Positions 28,601 through 35,499 of a stretch of DNA of 45,274 nucleotides are shown one piece after another. This DNA is from Chloroflexota bacterium (lineage in GTDB: Bacteria > Chloroflexota > Limnocylindria > Limnocylindrales > CSP1-4). The notes beneath the pieces are model-generated. The model saw only the letters and a program-made list of their open reading frames with translations. It made no database searches and had not been told where the DNA came from. The DNA lies in the NCBI GenBank assembly GCA_017881905.1, contig JADGQI010000099.1, positions 1 through 45,274 of the forward strand, in the 5' to 3' direction. Within the stretch, counting starts at the first letter, position 1. Each line of letters starts with the position of its first letter. The translations under genes and the position numbers were made by a program.

Positions 28601-28739
28601 GCTTCGCGCCGGACTTCGGGGTCGGCTTGACGCCGGACGTGGCGGCCTTGTTTGTCTGCCGGGTCGACTTCGCGCTCGGCCCGGCACCCGCCTTGTGCGG
28701 CTTCGGCTTCGAGCTCGGCTTGCGCTCGGACGGCGTCAT
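25674..28739 (-). CDS. cphA: Cyanophycin synthetase
   Basis: 1021 aa; SRILRGPNYWAREP N-domain, ATP-grasp (FPCVVKPLDGNHGRGV), Mur-ligase P-loop VTGTNGKTTTVRMIAHIL; Lys/Pro/Ala-rich N-terminal extension. Confidence 0.96.
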   Translation of the reverse strand: MTPSERKPSSKPKPHKAGAGPSAKSTRQTNKAATSGVKPTPKSGAKRTPKSDPKPVAESGATPAGKSAKPAAKAVAAGAPPTTSARGAKARSVALEPSLRIVESRILRGPNYWAREPVIRLLVDLGSLEEYPSNKIPGFVDGLVGMLPSLEDHACSLGRRGGFVSRLRDGTWAGHVAEHIALELQNLAGTDVRHGKTRSAGPYGQYNVIYEFREESVGIEAGRMAVALVNHLVDPVAAPFDLVDELERLILLAERSAFGPSTQALIDEAVSRDIPFIRLDRFSLVQLGQGVHQQRIRATMTSRTSAIGVDVASDKSLTNRLLDSAGLPVPRADVVDREEDAVAVAHRLGFPCVVKPLDGNHGRGVHLDLRSDDAVRAAFHGALAQSRGGDVVVETYVAGKDYRCLVIGGKVAAIAERVPASVHGDGSLSVRQLVDQANQDPRRGIGHEKVLTRIKLDGAAEELVRVQGWELDDVPPQGAWIKLALTGNMSTGGTSIDRTIEAHPDNVEIAETAALIVGLDVAGIDFICPDIATPVRETGGAIVEVNAAPGFRMHTHPTEGEPQYVAKPVIDNLFPPGSGSRIPIVAVTGTNGKTTTVRMIAHILKLMGRRVGMTSTDGIVIDGRLIKKGDMSGPKSAQMVLQNPTVDTAVFEVARGGILREGLGYDRNDVAVVTNVTGDHLGLGGIDSIGQLANVKGVVVEAVPRSGTAVLNADDPHVARMGRHCAGRVVYFSMATEKGKDGFDRVDGHLGRGGAAFGIDPTAEGDLIVLRLGQRTMPVLYTHLIPATFGGRARMNVANALAAAAAAWASGAHLHDIRQGLRTFSTSFFQAPGRLNLLEIGGIRVVIDYCHNVDGMRQLADFVENMVTEPEVRGPKGVRPSRTNGARPRTGRAIGVIGIPGDRRDDDQHDYGAIAATAFDEIYVREDRNLRGRSPGETATNVVAGVKDARTAGNARTTRAEKILDEMTAVRAALRRAAPGDLVVMCVDDAVGVYREAMAASRTPGGPTAFADPGELEAPEG

Positions 28740-29569
28740 GTGGCGGCCTCGCCGCCGCTCACCGCGCGAAGGGCCGGGGCCGCGACGCGATGGCGACGCC
28801 GCAGGTCGAACCGATAGCCGGCGGGGAGGGAGTGCAGGACGACGTTGCTGATCATCAGGGGCCGATGGCCGCCCACTTCCCAGGCGTCCGTCTCCGATGC
28901 GGCTCCGTCGATGATGGTCACACTGCCCCGGCCGATGACCTCGAGCACATGATCCGGCCCGACCACGCCGGCCGTGTCCTCATCGATGCCGAGGCCGAGA
29001 AGGCTCGGGTTCTGGGCGATCAGGCTGAGCAACCGCCCGAGTCGGTTCCGCTGCTGGAAATGCTGATCGATGATGACGCCCGGGAGCACGCCGAGGCCGG
29101 CCGCGATCTGGGCCATCCGTTGCTTCGGCGTCGCTCCGGATGCTCCGAACGCGATCATGTGGCTGCTCATGGCCGACGCACCGGCGCTCGTCCCGGCGAC
29201 GACCGCCCCGAGGCGGAACCGGTCGAGGATCGAGTCGGCCAGACGGGTGCCGCCGAGCGTCGAGGCGAGGCGGAGCTGGTTCCCGCCCGTCATGAAGATC
29301 CCCGTCGCGTCCTGGACGGCGCGGACCGCGGCCTCGTCGTTGGCCTGCGGTCGGGTCACGGCGTGGAGCGTGTGGACCTCGCGCGCTCCGAGCTCCATGA
29401 ACACCTGCCGATAGCGCTGTCCGGCCTCCAGGCCGAGCGACGAAGCGGTGCTGATCACCGCGATCGTCGCGTCCTCGCCACCCGCGAGCGCGATGAACCG
29501 ACTGAGGATGACACGGTCCCGGACCTTGTCCTCCGCGCCGCCGATGACGAGGACGGTACCTTCGGCCAC
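28736..29569 (-). CDS. cphB: Cyanophycinase
   Basis: VLVIGGAEDK, GIFMTGGNQLRL, VAGTSAGASAMS nucleophile motif; stop overlaps cphA start. Confidence 0.95.
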   Translation of the reverse strand: MAEGTVLVIGGAEDKVRDRVILSRFIALAGGEDATIAVISTASSLGLEAGQRYRQVFMELGAREVHTLHAVTRPQANDEAAVRAVQDATGIFMTGGNQLRLASTLGGTRLADSILDRFRLGAVVAGTSAGASAMSSHMIAFGASGATPKQRMAQIAAGLGVLPGVIIDQHFQQRNRLGRLLSLIAQNPSLLGLGIDEDTAGVVGPDHVLEVIGRGSVTIIDGAASETDAWEVGGHRPLMISNVVLHSLPAGYRFDLRRRHRVAAPALRAVSGGEAAT

Positions 29570-29645
29570 TGCTGGTGCGCCTGCCTCCCGAACGTTGCGC
29601 CCGAGGATACAGGAGCCGACACCAGGGAGGAGCTGCGCCCTCGGC

Positions 29646-29942
29646 TCAGCGCATGACCTGCGACAGGGCCCACAGGTTGCCGACGGTGCCGAGGATGCCT
29701 AGGGCGACGACCGCCATCAGCCCGATGAACTGGCCCCACGGCTTGGCGTACGACAGGAGCCCGTAGGCGATCGCCAGGCCGGCGCACTTCCAGGCGAGGC
29801 TCCCGAGGACGCCCCCGACCTGGAGGACGGTGCCGATCGGTCCGACCTCGACCTGGATCAGCCCGGGCACCGCCCAGATGGCCAGGGTGAAGGTCAGCCA
29901 GTCGGTGGCCTGCGCCAGGAGTCCGTACTCGCGGAGGGTCAT
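29646..29942 (-). CDS. Small hypothetical membrane protein (98 aa)
   Basis: MTLREYGLLAQATDWLTFTLAIWAVPGLIQVE...; about 3 hydrophobic segments. Confidence 0.6.
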   Translation of the reverse strand: MTLREYGLLAQATDWLTFTLAIWAVPGLIQVEVGPIGTVLQVGGVLGSLAWKCAGLAIAYGLLSYAKPWGQFIGLMAVVALGILGTVGNLWALSQVMR

Positions 29943-30102
29943 CGCGTGCGCACCCAGGGGTGCCTGGAGGGGCCGGTCTCGCCCTGGCCAGCACGACGAT
30001 CTGGCGACCGTTTCGGGTCGTCGCGCTGCGGGATCGCTTCGGATCCCATGCCTCCCATCCGGTCGGTCTATCATCGCCCCGGCGGCGATGACCCGGAAGG
30101 AC

Positions 30103-30116
30103 TTTTGTCCACAAAA
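30103..30116. promoter_or_regulatory. AT-rich dyad ttttgt-cc-acaaaa; contains TTGTCCACA
   Basis: 6-bp inverted repeat in a GC-rich intergenic region upstream of the GT87 gene. Confidence 0.35.
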
Positions 30117-30235
30117 TGCGCGTCCCAGGGGACGAGATCGCCGACCCGTCCCGACGCCGTCCACATCGCCGTCCACATCGGAGACGCTCCCGACTCGGGC
30201 TGGAGCTCCGCGAGCACGTGCGACAATCGCGGGCG

Positions 30236-31186
30236 ATGTCCGAACCGTCCGACGCCGCGCGACCCGGTCGAGGCGTCCCGGGCGGGCCGCGACGAGCGGT
30301 CGCCGGGTTCCCGGCGGACCGCATCCCGCGTCCGACCCGTCGGCGCGCCGGCGTCTTCCAGCGCGCGCTCCGACGCGAGGCATCGAGGCTCCGCGACCCG
30401 CACCGGATCGCGGCGATGGCGATCCTCATCGTGGTCGCCGGCGTCATCGGCGCCGGCCTCGTGTCGCGCGGTGAGCTCGCCGGCGCCGATGCCCGGGCGT
30501 ATTGGGCGGGCGTGCGGATCTGGCTGAACGGCGGCAATCCGTATGCGCCGACCGGACCCTTCCTCCCGTACGTCTATGCGCCGTGGATGTTGCCGCTGTT
30601 CGCCCCGTGGGCGCTCCTCCCGTGGGACGTGGCGTGGTTCGTCTGGCGGGGCGGCGCGATCCTGGCCCTGTTCTGGACGATCCACTGGGCCTATCGCCAG
30701 CGGCCGCTCGCGACCGCCGTGGTCATCCTCATGCTGGCGTTCCCGATCGGCGCGAACCTGGACACCGGCAACATCACGCTCCTGCTGACCTTCGCGCTGT
30801 GGGCGACCCGCTTCGTCGGGCCCGCTTCGGGTGGCTTCCTGTGGGGCCTGGCGACCTGGATGAAGTGGGTCCCGGCGCCGTTCTGGCTCGTCCTCGCCCC
30901 GCGGGCCCGTGGGTGGGGGCTCGCCTGGCTGTGCGTCTTCGCCGGCCTGAGCCTGCTGATGCTGCCGCTGACGATCGTCCAGCTCCAGGCGATCTTCGGG
31001 TTCGGCGAGCGGCCGATCCGGCTCGATTACCTCGTCCTGCTGTGGGGTGCGGTCCCCTACGTCTGGCTGTCGGACGACCCGATCCGCTGGCTCCGACCGG
31101 CGACCTACCGCGAGCTCATCGCCGACCTGCGCCGGGCACCCGAGCCGCGGCGCCGGTTCCGGAGGTTCGTCGGCCTCGAGCCCTGA
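30236..31186 (+). CDS. Glycosyltransferase family 87 / DUF2029 membrane protein
   Basis: Multi-TM; DARAYWAGVRIWLNGGNPYAP and MKWVPAPFWLVL typical of GT87. Confidence 0.75.
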   Translation: MSEPSDAARPGRGVPGGPRRAVAGFPADRIPRPTRRRAGVFQRALRREASRLRDPHRIAAMAILIVVAGVIGAGLVSRGELAGADARAYWAGVRIWLNGGNPYAPTGPFLPYVYAPWMLPLFAPWALLPWDVAWFVWRGGAILALFWTIHWAYRQRPLATAVVILMLAFPIGANLDTGNITLLLTFALWATRFVGPASGGFLWGLATWMKWVPAPFWLVLAPRARGWGLAWLCVFAGLSLLMLPLTIVQLQAIFGFGERPIRLDYLVLLWGAVPYVWLSDDPIRWLRPATYRELIADLRRAPEPRRRFRRFVGLEP

Positions 31187-31247
31187 GTCGGGTCCATCAG
31201 CCCGCCGAGCGGACCGCCGAGCGGACCGCCGGTCGGACCGCCTGCGC

Positions 31248-32666
31248 TCAGCCGGTCGAGCCGGCAGCGGCGGCGGGCGCGGGCTCGGCGGACACGCCCG
31301 ACGGCACGTCCTCTCGGCGGCGCTCGTCGACCTGCGTCAGCAGGAGCGACCCGATCAGGTAGTACGAACAGGCGACGCCGAACGCGAGCCGCGGTCCGGC
31401 ACCCACCCCGAAGGCCTGGTTCCCGACGTCGACGAGGACGAGCGCGATGGCCGCGGCGATCGCCCCGGACGACCCCGTCACGACGTTGCTGATGCCCATG
31501 TATCGCCCGGATTCGGCCTTCGGGATGATGTCGGTCATCAGCGCCCAGTCGACGGCCAGGAAGATCCCGGATGCCACGCCCACCGGCACCGCGAACCCGA
31601 GCGCGACGATCGACGACGGCGAAAGGACCAGGCAGGCCATCCCGACCGAGCCGATGATCGCCGAGATGTAGATCATCCGCTTCCGGCCGATCCGGCCCGA
31701 CAGCCGACCCGACGGGACCGTCGCGATGGCACCGAACGCGACGATCAGGGCGCCGGCGACGAAGGTGTAGTCGAGCGCGGTCTGCGTCGCCATCCCGAAC
31801 GAGTCGGACATGTAGAAGAACGCGATCGCCGTCAGGGTCGCCCCGGTCATCAGGAAGAACAGGCGCGAGCCCAGGAGCCACACGAAGCTCCGCTCGCGCA
31901 GGATGTCGGTGCCCCACGCACCGAGCCCGACCTGGAGCCACGACTTCCCTTCGCGGGGGATGCCCTGCCTCCCCTCGCGGACCCGGTAGACGGTCAGCAG
32001 CATCGTGCTGAGCTCGACGGCCATGATCGCGAAGATCACGAAGCGCGGGTTGCCGAGCGCGTTCGCAACGGCGACCAGCATCGCCCCGCCGCCGATGCCG
32101 ACCAGGATCATCAGGCCCATCAACCCGCTGGCCAGCCCGACCTGCTTGGCCGGGACCAGATCGGGCATGTAGCCCTGGAACGGGCCCTGGGCGAAGTTCG
32201 AGCTGAACTGGAGGAGACAGTAGAAGAGGAGGACCCCGATCCAGGCACCGGCGAGGTACAGGCCGAGGAGGAAGGCCATGTCGAGCAGGGTCCCGACGAT
32301 GATGAACGGCTTGCGTCGGCCGAGCCGGCTGCTCGTATGGTCGCTGATCGCGGCCACGGTCGGCTGGACGAGGATCGCGATGACCACGCCCAGGTTGATG
32401 ATGATCGCCTCGGCCGCACCCTTGCCGACGGTCACCCCCGGCAGGATCGTCGACGGATCCGGGCATGCCTTGTCGCCGCTGCAGACGAGATCGACCATGA
32501 GCAGCGGGAGGAGGCTGATCCCGATCGCGCCCCACAGGATGTTGATCGCCAGCCAGTAGGCGTTAAGGTCGAACAGTTCGCGGAAGCTGAGCGCTTCGGT
32601 CGGCCGACCGTCGGCTCCGGCGCCCGCCGCGCCCGCTCCGGTCGTCCCGCCGCTGGGTCCGTGCAT
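31248..32666 (-). CDS. MFS transporter
   Basis: 472 aa; PTVAAISDHTSSRLGRRKPFIIVG loop, 12 TM-like segments. Confidence 0.88.
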   Translation of the reverse strand: MHGPSGGTTGAGAAGAGADGRPTEALSFRELFDLNAYWLAINILWGAIGISLLPLLMVDLVCSGDKACPDPSTILPGVTVGKGAAEAIIINLGVVIAILVQPTVAAISDHTSSRLGRRKPFIIVGTLLDMAFLLGLYLAGAWIGVLLFYCLLQFSSNFAQGPFQGYMPDLVPAKQVGLASGLMGLMILVGIGGGAMLVAVANALGNPRFVIFAIMAVELSTMLLTVYRVREGRQGIPREGKSWLQVGLGAWGTDILRERSFVWLLGSRLFFLMTGATLTAIAFFYMSDSFGMATQTALDYTFVAGALIVAFGAIATVPSGRLSGRIGRKRMIYISAIIGSVGMACLVLSPSSIVALGFAVPVGVASGIFLAVDWALMTDIIPKAESGRYMGISNVVTGSSGAIAAAIALVLVDVGNQAFGVGAGPRLAFGVACSYYLIGSLLLTQVDERRREDVPSGVSAEPAPAAAAGSTG

Positions 32667-32816
32667 CCCACTCTCCCGATCGGTGGCGGCACTGGGTCCC
32701 TGGACTCACCGGCAAGCCTACGCCGTCGATGTCACGACGTCGTCGCGATCCGAACGTGACGCGACGCGGTCCTCGGCGGGTGGAGGCGAGGCGGCGCGCG
32801 GCGGGCGTCCGCGCCT

Positions 32817-33190
32817 CCGACCACCGGGTGCGCACTCCCCGCACGTTGGCGCGCGGGCGGCCGGGCGCGGGCGGCCGGGCGCGGCGCGGCGGGCGTGTCT
32901 CCGACCACCGGGTGCGCACTCCCCGCACGTTGGCGCGCGGCGGAGGCCATCGACCACCGGGTGCGCACTCCCCGCACGTTGGCGGCCGTCTTGTCACGGA
33001 TCTGGGCCTGCCGAGGCACAGACGAGGAACCGCCTGTACCACGCATCGCACGGGTTCGACGGACCGGCAGGCGGACCGACCCGAGGTGTCGTCGTACCTG
33101 CGGGGCATGCGCACCTGACGAGGCGAACGGTCGATCTGGCGGACAACGTGGGGGGGCATGCGCACCCGACGAGGCGAACGGTCGAGCCAC
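32817..33190. repeat. Five-copy intergenic repeat family: three copies forward, two inverted
   Basis: Forward ccgaccaccgggtgcgcactccccgcacgttggcgcgcg at 32817-32855, 32901-32939 and 32951-32984; inverted ggggcatgcgcacc[t/c]gacgaggcgaacggtcga at about 33102 and 33153. Confidence 0.85.
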
Positions 33191-33238
33191 GGCGCGCCGT
33201 GACCCGGTCCGGGGCGCGGTCGCGGTACTATCCCGCGG

Positions 33239-33934
33239 ATGTGCGAGCACTTCGTGGCGCGTGCGGCCGAGCCATTCCGGCTCGACGAGCTGTGGCCGTT
33301 CAGCGAGCGGCTCGAGCGGTACGGGGTGGCCGGGTTCGGCTGGGGGGCGGCCTGGCTGACGCCGGGCGGCACGATTGGCGAGTACCGCGACCTGAGCGCG
33401 TTCCGCGACGATCCAGGGCGCGACGCCCTCGGTCGGACGGAGACGACCAGCCTGCTCGTCCACCTCCGTCGTCCGTCCAGGCTGTCGACGCTCGGGATGG
33501 CCGACACGCAGCCGTTCCTCGACCCGGCGGGACGGTATGCCTTCAGCCACAACGGCGACCTGCGCGACTACCGATCCTGGCGGATCCGATACCGCAAGGA
33601 GGGTCGCATCCACGGCCGGGCCGACACGGAGGTCGGGGCACGCTGGCTCGAGGACGCCTGGACGACCGACGAGCCGGTCGCCCATCTCCTCGGCGCGCTC
33701 CACGACACGTTCGCCGGGCAGGCCAACATGGCCGTGCTGGCCGCCGATGGAACCCCGTACCACTACGCCGGCAACGGCGAGAACCCGGTCTTCACGTTCC
33801 GGCTCGGACGGATCCGACTGGCGTCGACGGGGATCTACTCGCTCGACCGATCGGTCTTCCGGTTCGTGGCTCCGGCCGCGGAGGATCGTCGGCTGGTCAG
33901 GCTCCGCTCGACGGTCGCGCTCGGCCCGACCTGA
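33239..33934 (+). CDS. Class II glutamine amidotransferase (Ntn, Cys2 nucleophile)
   Basis: MCEHFVARAAEPF N-terminus; TSLLVHLRRPS, FSHNGDLRDY, HGRADTEVG motifs. Confidence 0.85.
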   Translation: MCEHFVARAAEPFRLDELWPFSERLERYGVAGFGWGAAWLTPGGTIGEYRDLSAFRDDPGRDALGRTETTSLLVHLRRPSRLSTLGMADTQPFLDPAGRYAFSHNGDLRDYRSWRIRYRKEGRIHGRADTEVGARWLEDAWTTDEPVAHLLGALHDTFAGQANMAVLAADGTPYHYAGNGENPVFTFRLGRIRLASTGIYSLDRSVFRFVAPAAEDRRLVRLRSTVALGPT

Positions 33935-33954
33935 GGCGAGCCAATGCGAACGGT

Positions 33955-34080
33955 CTAGCCCCTTCCGCTGGGTCGACTGGGTCCGCCCTGGGGCGTCAGG
34001 GTCAGGAGCAGGATGAACGCGACGACCTGCGCGATGCAGATCGCCCGGGCGAACCACAGCAGGCCGCTCGACGCAGCCAC
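33955..34080 (-). CDS. Candidate 41-aa single-TM microprotein
   Basis: GTG..TAG reads VAASSGLLWFARAICIAQVVAFILLLTLTPQGGPSRPSGRG; start uncertain. Confidence 0.25.
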   Translation of the reverse strand: MAASSGLLWFARAICIAQVVAFILLLTLTPQGGPSRPSGRG

Positions 34081-34251
34081 CGTCGAGATCGGTCGCGCCG
34101 CCGAGCCCGCGCCGAGATGAAGCCGGTCAAGAGCCGGTCGCCCGGCCCGGATTAGGGCCGAGAACCGCTCCGGGGCGCATACTCGCAGTCCTCACACTGG
34201 GTCGGCGTCGCTGCCCTCAGGCATCCAGGCGCGCGCCCCGAAGGAGCCGGC

Positions 34252-34518
34252 ATGCCGAAGGTCGTCATCATGCACAAGGTCGAGGACATCGAGCGCTGGC
34301 TGGCGGGTAAGGCGGAGCGGGCAGCAGTCATCGGGAGATACGGCACCAACGTGACCGACCACGTCGCGGCAGACGGAAGCAACAACATCGCTGTCAGCGC
34401 GGACGTGCACGACCTGGCGGGCGCACAGGCGATGATGGCCTCGCCGTCTCCCGAGGATTTGGCCGCGATGGGCCGACACGGCGTCATCCCCCCGCTGGCG
34501 GTCTATGTCGAGAAGTAG
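34252..34518 (+). CDS. Small conserved hypothetical protein (88 aa)
   Basis: MPKVVIMHKVEDIERWLAGKAERAAVIG...; plausible RBS (aaggag) upstream. Confidence 0.65.
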   Translation: MPKVVIMHKVEDIERWLAGKAERAAVIGRYGTNVTDHVAADGSNNIAVSADVHDLAGAQAMMASPSPEDLAAMGRHGVIPPLAVYVEK

Positions 34519-34632
34519 CCGCCCCCCAGGATCGACCGGCGGCTGCGTCCCGCGACGGTACCCGCCCCGGGACGCTCCGGGTCCGCTGGCCGCCTGACGC
34601 TGGCCGGACGCCGCGCGGGTCCGAGGATACGG

Positions 34633-35481
34633 TCATCGGTCCCGGCCGATGTCGGGAGCGCGAGAGCCCTGACACCGCGGACACCAGTACGTGAGTCGCG
34701 GCAGATCGCCGTGGCGCTCCGAGCGGATGGTGGAGCCGCACCTTCGGCAGGGTCGACCAGCCCGGCCGTAGACCCACAGCGGACCGACGGATCGTCGCGC
34801 ATCTCCGGTGGTGATCCGCTCCGAACGAGCGCGGCTCACGTTCTCGACCATGACCCGGCGAGCGTCGGCGATGAGCCCGAGCAGATCGTCGTCGGCCAGT
34901 TCGCGCACCGCGACGAATGGGTCGACGGATCGACGGAAGAGCACTTCGCTCTTGTAGACGTTGCCCACGCCGGCCATCGCCCGCTGGTCGAGGAGCGCCT
35001 CGGCGATCGACCGTTCGGCGCGGGCCGGCTGACGCAGGCGTCGCACGATCTCGACGTCGTCGCTCGTCGCGTCGACCGACGGGTGGAGCAGATCGGGGCC
35101 GAGGCCCGCGAGTGCTCGATGGAGGCCCTCGGCACGGTGCTCGAGCAGCTCGACGACCGGGGCATCGAAGCAGACCGCGACGGCACCGGGCACCTCGAGT
35201 ACCAGTCGCGCCCGCGTCGGCGGTCGCCGCCATGGCTCCCCAGGTCGGTAGCGGTGCCACGACCCGTTCATGCGCAGATGGGTCCGCAGCTCGAGCCCGT
35301 TGTCAAACCGGATCAGCAGGTTCTTGCCGACCGACTCGACCTCGACGACGGTCGATCCGACGAGCCGGGCGACCTGGGGGATCGGGCCCGGCCCGTTCGC
35401 CCGGACCGCCACGACCGGCCGACCCACGAGATACGGTCGTAGACCGTCCGCGGTCCGATGGAGGGTGTCGCCCTCGGGCAT
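34633..35481 (-). CDS. nei: Fpg/Nei family DNA glycosylase (endonuclease VIII/Nei-like)
   Basis: MPEGDTLHRTADGL N-term, AGVGNVYKSEVLF H2TH region, C-terminal CRRCGSTI...YWCPRCQ zinc finger. Confidence 0.92.
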   Translation of the reverse strand: MPEGDTLHRTADGLRPYLVGRPVVAVRANGPGPIPQVARLVGSTVVEVESVGKNLLIRFDNGLELRTHLRMNGSWHRYRPGEPWRRPPTRARLVLEVPGAVAVCFDAPVVELLEHRAEGLHRALAGLGPDLLHPSVDATSDDVEIVRRLRQPARAERSIAEALLDQRAMAGVGNVYKSEVLFRRSVDPFVAVRELADDDLLGLIADARRVMVENVSRARSERITTGDARRSVGPLWVYGRAGRPCRRCGSTIRSERHGDLPRLTYWCPRCQGSRAPDIGRDR

Positions 35482-35499
35482 CCGATTCGCGTGCCTCGC

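Noticed and set aside
26013-28817. 934-aa plus-strand ORF opposite cphA
   Set aside because: Antisense shadow of cphA with Asp/Arg/Pro/Val-rich low-information translation and no motif.
32817-33190. CRISPR array
   Set aside because: Copies are in both orientations, spacing is irregular, spacers are low-complexity GC, and no cas genes are present.
32732-34057. 441-aa minus-strand ORF with repeated ANVRGVRTRW/PTCGECAPGG peptides
   Set aside because: Peptide repeats arise from the intergenic DNA repeats; the ORF is antisense to the amidotransferase.
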